A DNA stretch of 64,000 nucleotides from Bog-473 sp963754445 (GCA_963754445.1 CAVWFT010000001.1:1550001-1614000); one strand, 5' to 3'; shown: positions 35,706 through 44,738, numbered from the stretch's first letter. A program made the numbers and translations. The notes: generated from the sequence alone by a model not told the origin.

Positions 35706-35805
35706 CGCCCTGATCCCCTCGAAGCCGCGGCACACCCCGCTGCACGGTCCGACACCCGTCGCATCGAGTAAGTCTCTCGTACCGCGACGAGGAAGTGGCG
35801 GAGGG

Positions 35806-36846
35806 TCATGTGAATTTGGCCACCGTCAGGAAGTCCCCGTAGAAGATGCCGAGTCCGAGCGCGCAGAAGAGGCCACCGAGGATCCAGAAGCGCACGATCA
35901 CGGTCGTCTCGGGCCATCCCGCCAGTTCGAAATGGTGGTGGATGGGTGCCATCCGGAAGATGCGGCGATGGAAGACCCGGAAGCTGATCACCTGCATGAT
36001 CACCGACAGCGTCTCCATCACGAAGAGTCCGCCGATGACGAGCAGCAGGAGGTCGAGGTTCAGGAGCAGGCACAACGCGGCCAGTCCCGCGCCGATGCCG
36101 AGCGAACCCGTATCTCCCATGTAGATCTTGGCTGGCGCAGCGTTCCACCACAGGAACCCGATACATGCGCCGGCCAGCGCCACCGCGACCAGGGAGAGAT
36201 CGATCGCCGACGCCGGGAGCACGTGGTAGATGTACACGTGCCGGAAGATCCAGTAGCCCATGATGGACAGCACGGCGAAACAGAACGTCCCCGACCCGGC
36301 CGCAAGTCCGTCGACACCATCGGTGATGTTGACGGCGTTCGACGCGCCGACCATCACGAGGACGGCGAACAACACCCAGCCCACCGAGCCGAGATTGATT
36401 CCGATCGCCTGCGCACGCGTGAAGGACAGAGCGGTGGACGTGTGGGCCCAATGCACGGCCAGCTCGGCGAAGACGACTGCGCACAAGAGCTGCGCTGCAG
36501 ACTTGGCCCGTTTGTTGAGACCGAGGCTCCGGCGGCGATGGACCTTGATGTAGTCGTCGAGAAATCCGATGATCGCGAAGGCGACGACCGCTCCGACGGC
36601 GAGGTAGCCCGTGCGCGAGAAGCGGACTTCGGTCCCGATGTGGCCGACGGCGTATCCGAGCACCGTTCCGGCCACAATGGCGATTCCGCCCATCGTCGGC
36701 GTGCCCGCCTTGACGCTGTGCGAGGCAGGACCATCCTCTCGTATGTGCTGTCCGATCTCACGCGTGCGGAAGTAGCTGATCAGCATGGGTGAGATCAGGA
36801 TGGACACCCAGAGGGCGACGCCTCCCGAGACCAGTAGACCGAGCAT
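35806..36846 (-). CDS. mraY: Phospho-MurNAc-pentapeptide transferase
   Basis: Makes lipid I. 346 residues with ten membrane segments. Catalytic aspartates in FLDDYIKVHRRR, ASNAVNITDGVDGLA and YMGDTGSLGIGA; the C-terminal His-rich MAPIHHHFELAGWPE is diagnostic. It starts 6 bp after the murE stop. Immediately downstream there is a 100-bp gap and then ftsW, where murD would usually be. Confidence 0.97.
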   Translation of the reverse strand: MLGLLVSGGVALWVSILISPMLISYFRTREIGQHIREDGPASHSVKAGTPTMGGIAIVAGTVLGYAVGHIGTEVRFSRTGYLAVGAVVAFAIIGFLDDYIKVHRRRSLGLNKRAKSAAQLLCAVVFAELAVHWAHTSTALSFTRAQAIGINLGSVGWVLFAVLVMVGASNAVNITDGVDGLAAGSGTFCFAVLSIMGYWIFRHVYIYHVLPASAIDLSLVAVALAGACIGFLWWNAAPAKIYMGDTGSLGIGAGLAALCLLLNLDLLLLVIGGLFVMETLSVIMQVISFRVFHRRIFRMAPIHHHFELAGWPETTVIVRFWILGGLFCALGLGIFYGDFLTVAKFT

Positions 36847-36852
36847 GGGCGC

Positions 36853-38394
36853 TCAGCCCGCAGACGGAGCGTCGTCGATCGCCGTCGACGCGCCAGTCCT
36901 CACCCACAACGAGGGATCGGTCGCGAACTTGGCGGCCAGGGTTTCGCGAGCAACGACCGAGTCGTCGAAGGGCAGCCGCTCCCCTGCGATCTCCTGGTAG
37001 GTCTCGTGACCTTTTCCGGCGATGAGGACGACATCGCCAGGCTCCGCGCCGTCGAGCGCCCGACCGATCGCCGCCCGACGATCGGGTTCGACGATGACTC
37101 CTTGGTGGTCCCGGCCTCCGGGTATTCCTCGCAACACATCGTCGATGATTGCACTGGGACTCTCGTCCCGAGGATTATCCGAGGTCAGGATGGCCACATC
37201 GGCCAGCTGAGCTGCCGTTGCTCCCATCAGGGGCCGCTTCGCACGATCTCGATTTCCGCCGCAACCGAAGACACACACGACCCGGGCCGCCCCCGCCAAT
37301 GTCCGGGCCTCGTCGAGGACGGTGGCAAGGCCGGCCGGAGTGTGGGCGTAGTCGATCAGCACACTGAAGGGTGGCCGGTCGTCCCGGGACGCGGTGTCGG
37401 GGGTGGCCAGAACCTGGAGCCGACCCGGCACGGGGGTGACCGATTCGAGTGCTGCCGCGATGTCGTCGGCGTCCAGCTCGAGCGCGAGCGCCGCCTCCGC
37501 CGCCAGCAACGTGTTGTCGATGTTGACCGAGCCGGTGAGCCTCGTCCGCACGCGTCGTCCGCGCCAGGTGAACTCCGTATGCCCCGCGGTGATGACGACG
37601 TCGGTCGCCGCGGCACGGTGGACGGCAACGGCCGGGATCCTGATGCGGGCCAGCAACCTCTGTCCCCACGGGTCGTCCGCGTTGACGACTGCACGCAACG
37701 CATGGTTGGCCGTGAACAGCGTCGCCTTTGCTTCGAAGTACTCCTCCATCGAGCCGTGATAGTCGAGATGGTCGTGGCTGAGGTTCGTGAACACGGCCAC
37801 GTCGAAGTGGATGCCCTCGACGCGCGACTGCACCAGGGCATGGCTGGAGACCTCCATCGCCACTGCATGGCGCAACCCGTCGGCGCGTTGCCGATCGCGC
37901 ACCCCGGCCAGCACGCGCTGGAGCTCGGTCGCCTCCGGTGTCGTCCGGGCTCCGGACAGCGTTCCCATGACGTTCGTCGGGCGACCCATCGCGCCGAGCA
38001 GGTCTCCGAGGATCTGGGTGACCGTCGTCTTGCCGTTGGTACCCGTGACGCCGATCATCAAGAGGTCCCGGGCCGGAAACCCGTAGAAGGCAGCGGCCAG
38101 TCGGGCCATGACCGAGCGCATCGTCCCGGCCGCGACACGCGTCTGCACGACCTCGCGCTCGAGGAGCTCGGGGATGAAGTGCTCGCACAGCAGTCCGACC
38201 GCGCCCCGTTCCACCGCTTCGGCGGCATGGGTGTGACCGTCGCTCACCAGTCCCGGGACGCAGCAGAACAGGTCGCCGGGAACCACGCGGCGACTGTCGT
38301 GCGTGATGCCGCCCACGTTGACCCGCGCCGGATCACCGACCGAATCGATGACCTCGATGTCGTCGAAGAGGAGGTTCATGGGAACGGTAGGCAT
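36853..38394 (-). CDS. murE: UDP-MurNAc-tripeptide synthetase, meso-DAP type
   Basis: Adds the third amino acid to the stem peptide. 513 residues: HDSRRVVPGDLFCCVPGL, GVTGTNGKTTVTQILGDLL (P-loop), AMEVSSHALVQSRVEG, TNLSHDHLDYHGSMEEYF, LIDYAHTPAGLATVL, and TSDNPRDESP, whose DNPR marks meso-diaminopimelate specificity. Start ATG 38394 or ATG 38379. The expected next gene, murF, is absent; mraY follows after 6 bp. Confidence 0.96.
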   Translation of the reverse strand: MPTVPMNLLFDDIEVIDSVGDPARVNVGGITHDSRRVVPGDLFCCVPGLVSDGHTHAAEAVERGAVGLLCEHFIPELLEREVVQTRVAAGTMRSVMARLAAAFYGFPARDLLMIGVTGTNGKTTVTQILGDLLGAMGRPTNVMGTLSGARTTPEATELQRVLAGVRDRQRADGLRHAVAMEVSSHALVQSRVEGIHFDVAVFTNLSHDHLDYHGSMEEYFEAKATLFTANHALRAVVNADDPWGQRLLARIRIPAVAVHRAAATDVVITAGHTEFTWRGRRVRTRLTGSVNIDNTLLAAEAALALELDADDIAAALESVTPVPGRLQVLATPDTASRDDRPPFSVLIDYAHTPAGLATVLDEARTLAGAARVVCVFGCGGNRDRAKRPLMGATAAQLADVAILTSDNPRDESPSAIIDDVLRGIPGGRDHQGVIVEPDRRAAIGRALDGAEPGDVVLIAGKGHETYQEIAGERLPFDDSVVARETLAAKFATDPSLWVRTGASTAIDDAPSAG

Positions 38395-38464
38395 TGCTGA
38401 CAGGACAGCGTTGCATGCTCCGCCCTCTCCAGCGCGCCAGGCGCAATGACCATGTGAGCTGGAG

Positions 38465-40591
38465 TCACGTAATGTCCTGCGCCTGTGCGGTCGCCGTCTC
38501 GGTGCTCGAGGTCGGGCTCGTCGCCGTCTGGGCCCCCGGCGTCGTCGGGATGTCGTAGCGATGGAGGGCGTAGCTCATGATCTGCGAGAACACGGGCGCA
38601 GCCACGGTCCCACCGAAGATCGGCGTAGGCCGGTCGAGGACGACGATCATGGAGAGCGTCGGGTTGGCCGCCGGGGCGAACCCGACGAAAGAGGCCATGT
38701 ACGCACCCTGCACATAGGAGTCCTTGCCGGTCGTGGGGATCTGTGCCGTGCCCGTCTTTCCGGCCACCGTGTATCCCGGCACCGACGCGCTGGTACCCGT
38801 CCCGGTGTCGACCACCTGCTCGAGCATGCTGGTCAGCTCAGAGTCGACCGGCGCAGAGAAGACCTCGTGCGTCGCCGATGGAGCCGCCTGCGTGATGTCA
38901 CCCGACGGACTGACCGTTGCCTGCACCAGTTTGGGCGCCACGAAGACTCCCCCGTTGGCCACGGCGTTGTACGCATCGAGGACCTGGAGTGCACTGACGG
39001 CATCGACTTGCCCGATGGGCAGCGAGACGTAGTCGGTCGGTTCCCAGTTGGCGGCGGTGGCCAACAGACCTGGTGACTCGCCGGGGAAGTCCAGTCCTGT
39101 CGACTGGCCGAAGCCGAGCGCCTTCACCTGGTTGAGGAGTCGGTTCTCACCGACGCCCTGCGCGATTTCCGCCGTTCCGATGTTCGAAGACTGAGCGAGA
39201 ATCTGGGTCGCCGTCAGCTGCTCCGTCGGATGCGGTTCGGCATCATGAAAAGACGAGCCGTCGAGCTGGAGCTGATCGGGAACGGTGAATTCCGAATTGG
39301 GATTGATCAGGCCGTTCTGGAGCGCAGCCGAGAAGGTCACCAGCTTGAAGACCGAACCCGGCTCGTAGAGCTGGGTGACCGCCAGGTTGTTCTGCGCCTC
39401 GTTCACTGCGTCGCCCGGACCGATCGGTACCACGCCGGCGACCGCGCTCGAGGACGTGGTCGGGGTGTCGCCGATCGCCCCTGGGTGCGTTGCGGAGAGG
39501 TTGGCCATCGACAGGATCTGTCCCGTCTTGACGTCCTCGACGATCGCCGTGCCGCTCACCGCGTCAGACGAGATGATCGCCTTGGCCAACGCCTGCTCCG
39601 ACTCGTATTGAAGCTGCGTGTCGAGGGTGAGCTCGAGACCCGTACCCGGCGTCGTGGCCACCTTGTTGGTCACCGGCGATTGGGGCAGGGTCACGTTGCC
39701 GGCCGCCGACTGCACGATCGTCTCCTGTCCACTGACCCCCGCGAGCAGAGGGTTGTCTCCGTACTCGAGACCGGCCGCCCCCTTCCCGGCCGCATTGGTG
39801 AACCCGATCACCGGCGACGCCAGATTGCCATTGGGAACGGTTCGCTTGGAGTCGTCGGTGGTGGTGATACCCGGCAAGTGGTCGCCGATGATGGTTTGAC
39901 CGGTCGACTTCGACACCTGCTTGGCCAGCACGACGTAGCCGGAGTGTTGGTGGAGCGCCGCAGCGAGAGTCGACGCGGGCACATGGAGGAGGGGCGACAG
40001 GGCCTGCGCCGTCAAGACGGGATGGGTGACCTGAAAGTCATCGGCGATGATGTCGTCCGTGGCGACCGAGAGGGCCAAAGGAGATCCGTCCCGCGCGTAG
40101 ATCCCCCCGCGCAGCGAGGGCAGTTCGATGGTCTTCGAGGACTCGCCGCGAGCCGCCGCCGCGTAGGACCCGGCCTTCAGAACCTGGACCTGCACCAACC
40201 GAGCCACCATGAGCACCAGGACCAAGATGAGAACGAGGCGGACGAGCCGAACCCGCCGCAGGAAGGTGCCGCTCGCCCAGGATCGTCCGTGCTGACGGGA
40301 CGACTTGGCCGACTGGCGATGCGGTCGCGCCTGTGCCGGCCGTGCCGGCCGTGCCGGTCTCGTGGCGGGCCGCGGGCGGGACCTCGAGGGTGGTGCCTGC
40401 TTCGCACCGGCGGGACGGCGCCGGTCGTCTGGCCGAGCGGGGCGACCACTCGGCGCCGGCCGCGGTCGCCGAGTCGGTGCGGCAGTGGCTGCAGGGGGGC
40501 GTTCGGTCCCTCGACGAGAGGTCCGTGAGGCCCCGGAACGAGGCGTGCCGGCGCGCGCGCGCCGAGCGTCAGGTCGCGTCGTGACGCTCAT
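38465..40591 (-). CDS. ftsI: Class B penicillin-binding protein 3 (FtsI/PbpB)
   Basis: Division transpeptidase, 708 residues. Catalytic motifs: SVFK (YEPGSVFKLVTF), SSN (AQSSNIGTAEI) and KTG (VAGKTGTAQIP). One membrane helix after residue 110 (LVRLVLILVLVLMVARLVQV), then the dimerisation domain with LRGGIYARDGSPLALS. The first ~105 residues form an unusually long Arg/Pro/Ala-rich cytoplasmic tail. The ATG overlaps the ftsL stop as ATGA. Thr/Ser-rich C-terminus. Confidence 0.95.
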   Translation of the reverse strand: MSVTTRPDARRARAGTPRSGASRTSRRGTERPPAATAAPTRRPRPAPSGRPARPDDRRRPAGAKQAPPSRSRPRPATRPARPARPAQARPHRQSAKSSRQHGRSWASGTFLRRVRLVRLVLILVLVLMVARLVQVQVLKAGSYAAAARGESSKTIELPSLRGGIYARDGSPLALSVATDDIIADDFQVTHPVLTAQALSPLLHVPASTLAAALHQHSGYVVLAKQVSKSTGQTIIGDHLPGITTTDDSKRTVPNGNLASPVIGFTNAAGKGAAGLEYGDNPLLAGVSGQETIVQSAAGNVTLPQSPVTNKVATTPGTGLELTLDTQLQYESEQALAKAIISSDAVSGTAIVEDVKTGQILSMANLSATHPGAIGDTPTTSSSAVAGVVPIGPGDAVNEAQNNLAVTQLYEPGSVFKLVTFSAALQNGLINPNSEFTVPDQLQLDGSSFHDAEPHPTEQLTATQILAQSSNIGTAEIAQGVGENRLLNQVKALGFGQSTGLDFPGESPGLLATAANWEPTDYVSLPIGQVDAVSALQVLDAYNAVANGGVFVAPKLVQATVSPSGDITQAAPSATHEVFSAPVDSELTSMLEQVVDTGTGTSASVPGYTVAGKTGTAQIPTTGKDSYVQGAYMASFVGFAPAANPTLSMIVVLDRPTPIFGGTVAAPVFSQIMSYALHRYDIPTTPGAQTATSPTSSTETATAQAQDIT

Positions 40592-41127
40592 GGGGTCGTC
40601 GACGCGCCGGACGGAGAGGTCGAGGCAGACGATGACGCAGTGGAAGGAGTCGTCGTCGTGGTGGTCGTGGCCGCGGGGACCGTTGTCGTCGTGGTCGTCG
40701 GTGCCGGTGCCGGTGTCACGTTCGGCGTCGCCACCGCGACGTTGAGCGGCACATAAGGCAGTTCGGTGACCTGGGCCGGGTGGACCAGCCCGCCCCTCAT
40801 CGCATCCGTGACGACTCGCTGCGGCGTTTCGAGCTTGGCCACCCGCAGTTCTGCTTGCCGGTGGTTGCTCTGTTCCAGATTCAGCTGCTGCTGCAGCGCC
40901 GAGAGCTGCACTTGGTTGTTGGCCAGGACCGCTTGGCCGATGACGACGGCGAGGAAGGAGCAGATCACGAGAGCGAGGGCCGCCAGCTCGACGACCTTGC
41001 CCCGCGGAGTCGGCTTGCCCTTCCGCGCGGGAACGATGCGCAGCGGCGGCCGACGAGTCGTCTTGGTGGACGGAGCGGCATGGCGACCCGAAGTGGCCTT
41101 GGCCGTGGAGGTTGCAGGGGGCGCCAT
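40588..41127 (-). CDS. ftsL: FtsL-like septum protein
   Basis: 179 residues placed exactly where ftsL belongs, between rsmH and ftsI. Basic N-terminus, one membrane helix (VVELAALALVICSFLAVVIG), then a short coiled coil rich in Gln/Leu (LSALQQQLNLEQSNHRQAEL), as in FtsL/DivIC. The C-terminal 55 residues are Thr/Ser/Pro-rich and unlike classical FtsL. Called from position and architecture, since FtsL sequences diverge fast. Its ATG shares one base with the rsmH TGA (TGATG). Confidence 0.8.
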   Translation of the reverse strand: MAPPATSTAKATSGRHAAPSTKTTRRPPLRIVPARKGKPTPRGKVVELAALALVICSFLAVVIGQAVLANNQVQLSALQQQLNLEQSNHRQAELRVAKLETPQRVVTDAMRGGLVHPAQVTELPYVPLNVAVATPNVTPAPAPTTTTTTVPAATTTTTTTPSTASSSASTSPSGASTTP

Positions 41128-42065
41128 CAGTCAGCCTCGGTCCGGACTATGGCCCGCAGACGAGCGCTCTCGGATCGTGGGTTCTCGGCGATCTCCTCGG
41201 GTGTGGCCTTCTTGGCACCGCGGAAGACCAGCTCGTGCAGGACCACAGCGCCGCAGACGCAGGGCAGGCCGGGCGGGCAGATGCATCCGCCGGTTGCGAA
41301 CTCCGAGAAGATCTGTTTGGTCATCCGGTCTTCTCCTGAGTGGTAGCTGATCACGGCACACACCCCACCGACGGCAAGAGCAGAAAGCGCAACGGGGAGC
41401 GCTGTCTCCAGCTCTCCCAACTCGTTGTTGACCTCGATGCGGAGTGCTTGAAACACCCGCCGAGCGGGATGTCCCTTACGCCGTGCCGCCGCCGGTACCG
41501 CTGCGGCGACAACGTCGGCGAGCTGCGTGGTGGACACGATTGGCCGGGCGGCGATGACCGCCCGGGCGATCCGGCCCGAGAGCCGTCCCTCGCCGTTGGC
41601 CCGGAACAGGGTGGCCAATTCGCCGACCGACATTTCGTTGACCACGTCGGCGGCCGAGACTCCCGACGACTGGTCCATCCTCATGTCGACCGGACCATCG
41701 TTGCGGAATGAGAAGCCGCGAGCAGCCTCGTCGAGTTGCGGTGAGCTGACTCCGAGGTCGAAGAGGATGCCCGAAATGGGCGCCAGTTCCGGACGCTCCT
41801 CGAGCACCGGCTCCAGCATGGAGAACGGGGTCTGGACCAGGGTCACGCGGTCCCCGAATGGGGCCAGCCGTGAATGAGCGGCGTCCATGGCCACGGCGTC
41901 ACGGTCGAGACCCAGCACGCGGATCGACTGGGAGGCGCCGAGCAATGCTTCTGCATGACCTCCCCCACCGACGGTGGCATCCACCACCGTGCCGGGAGGC
42001 ACCGTTGCGAACAGCGACACCACGGTGTCACGGAGCACGGGAATGTGTGAGAACGAGCGGGCCAT
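41127..42065 (-). CDS. rsmH: 16S rRNA (cytosine1402-N4)-methyltransferase
   Basis: AdoMet-dependent rRNA methyltransferase, also called mraW. 312 residues: SHIPVLRDTVVSLF, DATVGGGGHAEALL (AdoMet loop), LFDLGVSSPQLDEAARGFSF, GPVDMRMD, RRVFQALRIEVNNEL and VISYHSGEDRMTKQIF. The C-terminus has a cysteine-rich GGCICPPGLPCVCG stretch typical of actinobacterial members. ATG 42065 has GAGGGG about 9 nt upstream. Confidence 0.97.
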   Translation of the reverse strand: MARSFSHIPVLRDTVVSLFATVPPGTVVDATVGGGGHAEALLGASQSIRVLGLDRDAVAMDAAHSRLAPFGDRVTLVQTPFSMLEPVLEERPELAPISGILFDLGVSSPQLDEAARGFSFRNDGPVDMRMDQSSGVSAADVVNEMSVGELATLFRANGEGRLSGRIARAVIAARPIVSTTQLADVVAAAVPAAARRKGHPARRVFQALRIEVNNELGELETALPVALSALAVGGVCAVISYHSGEDRMTKQIFSEFATGGCICPPGLPCVCGAVVLHELVFRGAKKATPEEIAENPRSESARLRAIVRTEAD

Positions 42066-42244
42066 CTGCAGCCCCTCGGCCGGTGGGTCGAGAGGGAGGT
42101 GGAGATCCGAACGCCCAGCCTGGAAGTGGGTGGAGTGTCCATCCAGGGTGCCGGTCGAGGAGCTGCACATGGTCCAGCGCGTCCTTCGCGCACGCACGTC
42201 GTCACTGTTCGTCGATGTTGTGATCCTCCTGACTGCCGTTGCCG

Positions 42245-42658
42245 TCACTCGCCGCCGAGCAGGTCGTCCTCGTCCGAGAGCACCCTCTGCTCCCAGGCCG
42301 TGGGATCCCACAACTCGACTCGATCGATGATGCCCAGGACGAGGACTTCGGAGTCCAGTCCGGCGTAGGTCCTGAGGTGTCCGGGAATCGCCATTCGACC
42401 CTGCCGGTCGATCTCGACCGGTGCCGAGTTCGAAGACCAACGCCTGGCCCGATTGCGCTCCTTCGGCCCGTTCGCAGCCAGCGTCCGCATCGACTCCATC
42501 TGCCGGTCGAACTCGGCCGGCGTCCAGAGCGCAATGCACTTCTCCTCGTGCTCCGTCAGATAGCCGCCCTGTTCGAAGTCGGGACGGAACCTGACCGGCA
42601 GGATCACCCTGCCTTTCACGTCGAGCGAGTGCTCGAACCTCCCTACGAACCCTGGCAC
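42245..42658 (-). CDS. mraZ: MraZ transcriptional regulator of the dcw cluster
   Basis: 137 residues with two SpoVT/AbrB-like halves: FVGRFEHSLDVKGRVILPVRF and APVEIDRQGRMAIPGHLRTY. MraZ forms rings and represses its own operon by binding tandem short repeats. A plausible operator lies just upstream. GTG 42658 has GGGAG about 8 nt upstream. First gene of the cluster; 179 bp separate it from rsmH. Confidence 0.95.
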   Translation of the reverse strand: MPGFVGRFEHSLDVKGRVILPVRFRPDFEQGGYLTEHEEKCIALWTPAEFDRQMESMRTLAANGPKERNRARRWSSNSAPVEIDRQGRMAIPGHLRTYAGLDSEVLVLGIIDRVELWDPTAWEQRVLSDEDDLLGGE

Positions 42659-42688
42659 CAGCCGTATCTCCCACGACGCTCCCTGATC

Positions 42689-42738
42689 ATGCGCCCCTTC
42701 AAACCATTTCGCGCCACTTTACGCCCTTTTCCACCACT
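42689..42738 (-). promoter_or_regulatory. mraZ: Probable MraZ operator: five 10-bp repeats
   Basis: Reading the minus strand, five contiguous 10-mers begin AGTGG, AAGGG, AGTGG, AATGG and AGGGG, ending about 30 bp before the mraZ start. Known MraZ sites are TGGGN- or AAAGTGG-type direct repeats with 10-bp period; the third unit with its flank reads AAAGTGG. A further AATGGGG lies 21 bp upstream, out of register by 1 bp. Confidence 0.75.
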
Positions 42739-42779
42739 CAACAACTACTTTGCCCCATTGCAACTCAAAAGCAACACAG

Positions 42780-43119
42780 CTGGCCTGCGGGAAAGGATGC
42801 GGGCAGGCCGGGGATCACCCCCGGGGCGCGAGTGCGAGCGTCACCGCTGGAGGTCGATGGAACCGGGGCTGGCCGAATACGGCGGCCGACGGCGGGGTGC
42901 CGCCATGCATCGCAATGGAGTCCGGAGGGGCGCGGGGTGGGTCGACGTCCTCGGCCTCGGCGGGGACGGCTCCCCTATCGCCCGCTCGGCAGCGACGAGG
43001 TGCTCCAGCAGAAATTGGCGAGGACGACAAGTTGGAGAGGAGTGGAGAGACGGGGAGAGGAGAGGAGGGGAAGAGAGGAGCGGAGAGGGGGAGGGAGCCC
43101 TCGCCTCTCGTCGGTGGAA
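42780..43119. other. Non-coding stretch between mraZ and the lipoate-ligase-like gene
   Basis: No convincing gene. It holds a hairpin GGCCTGC/GCAGGCC (about 42782-42809) next to a GGGG-ATCA-CCCC palindrome, and a 64-nt polypurine tract (43034-43097; only three pyrimidines) ending in a GAGGG-AG-CCCTC hairpin. Read from the minus strand, i.e. downstream of the lipoate-ligase-like gene, the tract is C/U-rich and G-poor, as expected of a Rho loading site. No match to RNase P RNA, tmRNA or tRNA by eye. Confidence 0.5.
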
Positions 43120-43863
43120 CTAGGTCAGGGAAGCGAAGGACGCCAACATGGCCTCGCCCAGGACCGCGAGGTCCCCGAACGAGGGCACGAGATCGACCAC
43201 ACCGATTCCGAACGAGGGCAAGGAGCGTCGCAGTCGGGTCCGCTCCGCCGGGTCCACCTCCAAGAGCGCGAGCAGCGGGTCGGGGTCCCAGTGCCTATAC
43301 GCGCAGGAGGAGAACAGCGCTCCTTCGCGACCGCGCCACTGCGAAACGCCGACGACCTTGCGTGCGCCACTGAAGACTTCTCCCGGACCTCGCCCCGCGA
43401 AGCACACCAAAGCCCCGAAGGAGCCGGGATCAGATTTCCCGAGGTGCGTCACGAGATCGGGCACTCCGAGGGTGTCGAGCGTCGCGCTCCACCAGCGACC
43501 GACCCACTCCGCCGCCACGGCCACGTCCATGTTCCACAACGGATCGGCGCGGGGAACCCAGGCGTCGATCCACAGGTGGTCGCCCGGCGTCAACATCACC
43601 GCTCCTCCCCCGCCACGGCGGCGTTCGACGGCAACGCCCCCGTCCCGGGCCACAGCGGCAGAGAGGATCGATGCCGGCTGGGTGCTCCCGAGCACCACGG
43701 TCGGCACGGTCGCAGACCGGACGACGGCGAGGCGCGTCGCCACCGGACGAAACCGCTCGACGTCGAAGAAAGCTGGCGCCGCACCTCTCGCAACAGCCCC
43801 AGCCCCAGCCCCAACATCAGCCCCAACCGATGGCGGGAGCGGAGAGGGAGGGATATCCGGCAA
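43120..43863 (-). CDS. Lipoate-protein ligase A-like protein (BPL/LplA fold)
   Basis: About 247 residues. The LplA/LipB/BPL fold is suggested by ERRRGGGGAVMLTPGDHLW, the family RRxGGG-A-H block, followed by IDAWVPRADPLW and a late helix region; the family lysine is not evident. N-terminus contains a Val/Gly/Ala low-complexity run. Start is poor: TTG 43863, 9 bp after the HNH stop, or GTG 43902 overlapping it. It could attach lipoate or octanoate, or be a divergent paralogue with another role. Confidence 0.7.
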   Translation of the reverse strand: MPDIPPSPLPPSVGADVGAGAGAVARGAAPAFFDVERFRPVATRLAVVRSATVPTVVLGSTQPASILSAAVARDGGVAVERRRGGGGAVMLTPGDHLWIDAWVPRADPLWNMDVAVAAEWVGRWWSATLDTLGVPDLVTHLGKSDPGSFGALVCFAGRGPGEVFSGARKVVGVSQWRGREGALFSSCAYRHWDPDPLLALLEVDPAERTRLRRSLPSFGIGVVDLVPSFGDLAVLGEAMLASFASLT

Positions 43864-43871
43864 GCCGGAAA

Positions 43872-44378
43872 TCAGGAGGCCGCGGCCAGGTAGGGCTCCC
43901 ACAACGGATCCATGTCCGCCAGGTGGCGCAACCGCCAGAGGTGCCCGTCGGGCGGTGCCGGCTTGATCCGCATCGTCCAGCCCAGTTCGGAGAGCAGCTG
44001 GTCGGCCTTGACGAGATTGTCCCGCTTGCAGGCGGCAACCACGTTGGTCCACTCGTGCGTACCGCCGCGGCTGCGCGGGATCACGTGGTCGATGGTGTCG
44101 GCCGGTTGCGAGCAGTAGACGCACAGTCCACCGTCACGGCGCAGCACGGAGCGGCGGGTGACCGGGGGCGTCCGGGCCCAGCGCGGAATGCGGATCATGT
44201 GGGTGAGGCGGACGATCGAGGGCACCTCGACATCGATGCGCGCAGAGTGGAAGACAGGACAGTCCTCTCGGACTGCCACCGATTCCGCTCGCCCCGCCAG
44301 CATGAGCACGACTGCACGACGGTCAGAGACGAGAGCGAGCGGCTCGTAGGTCGCATTGAGGAGGAGCACCCGCTCCAT
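43872..44378 (-). CDS. HNH endonuclease
   Basis: 168 residues, ATG 44378. An N-terminal region MERVLLLNATYEPLALV is shared by a common actinobacterial HNH family. The HNH core reads LCVYCSQPADTIDHVIPRSRGG with zinc CxxC and catalytic DH, then TNVVAACKRDN with the second zinc Cys and the final N. No partner toxin or methyltransferase nearby; it is usually a stand-alone, conserved chromosomal gene of unknown role. Confidence 0.88.
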   Translation of the reverse strand: MERVLLLNATYEPLALVSDRRAVVLMLAGRAESVAVREDCPVFHSARIDVEVPSIVRLTHMIRIPRWARTPPVTRRSVLRRDGGLCVYCSQPADTIDHVIPRSRGGTHEWTNVVAACKRDNLVKADQLLSELGWTMRIKPAPPDGHLWRLRHLADMDPLWEPYLAAAS

Positions 44379-44387
44379 GCCCCGAGG

Positions 44388-44717
44388 CTACCCGCGACCG
44401 GGCCGGGAGCTTTGACACCAGCGCAAGAACGCCACCACGTCTTGCTTCGTGAGTTCGCCCTCTCCGTGCGCCCCGCCGTAGGCGGTGACGAGGCGAAACT
44501 GCCAGTAGGCCTCGCCCGGGACCGGGACGAACGGTGGCCGCCGCCACCAGCCGCGGCGGGCCAGCCGGCGCATGGCACCGAGCGCCGGCCACCAAAGGCC
44601 AGGACGGGGCAGCACCGCCGCCGCGACCACCGCGGCGGGACGGCTCCAGCCCGAGCCGGTCCGGGTCCCGCCCGCGACACCACCGGCCAGAGCGCCACCG
44701 GTCACCCCCTCACCCAT
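44388..44717 (-). CDS. Small protein of unknown function
   Basis: 109 residues. GGAGG 5 nt before ATG 44717 gives a strong translation signal. Gly/Ala-rich first half, then a tryptophan-rich basic segment (LARRGWWRRPPFVP), and a conserved-looking C-terminal EAYWQFRLVTAYGG and LTKQDVVAFLRWCQ. No signal peptide. It lies between the HNH gene and ROK kinase with small spacers and is probably co-transcribed. Confidence 0.65.
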   Translation of the reverse strand: MGEGVTGGALAGGVAGGTRTGSGWSRPAAVVAAAVLPRPGLWWPALGAMRRLARRGWWRRPPFVPVPGEAYWQFRLVTAYGGAHGEGELTKQDVVAFLRWCQSSRPGRG

Positions 44718-44738
44718 TGCGGCCTCCCCATCGAACCC

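Noticed and set aside
38561..40528. Plus-strand frames opposite ftsI
   Set aside because: FtsI catalytic motifs lie on the minus strand; the plus-strand products are low-complexity.
42780..43119. Possible RNase P RNA or tmRNA in the gap upstream of mraZ
   Set aside because: Conserved core sequences of either RNA are not found on either strand; only generic hairpins.
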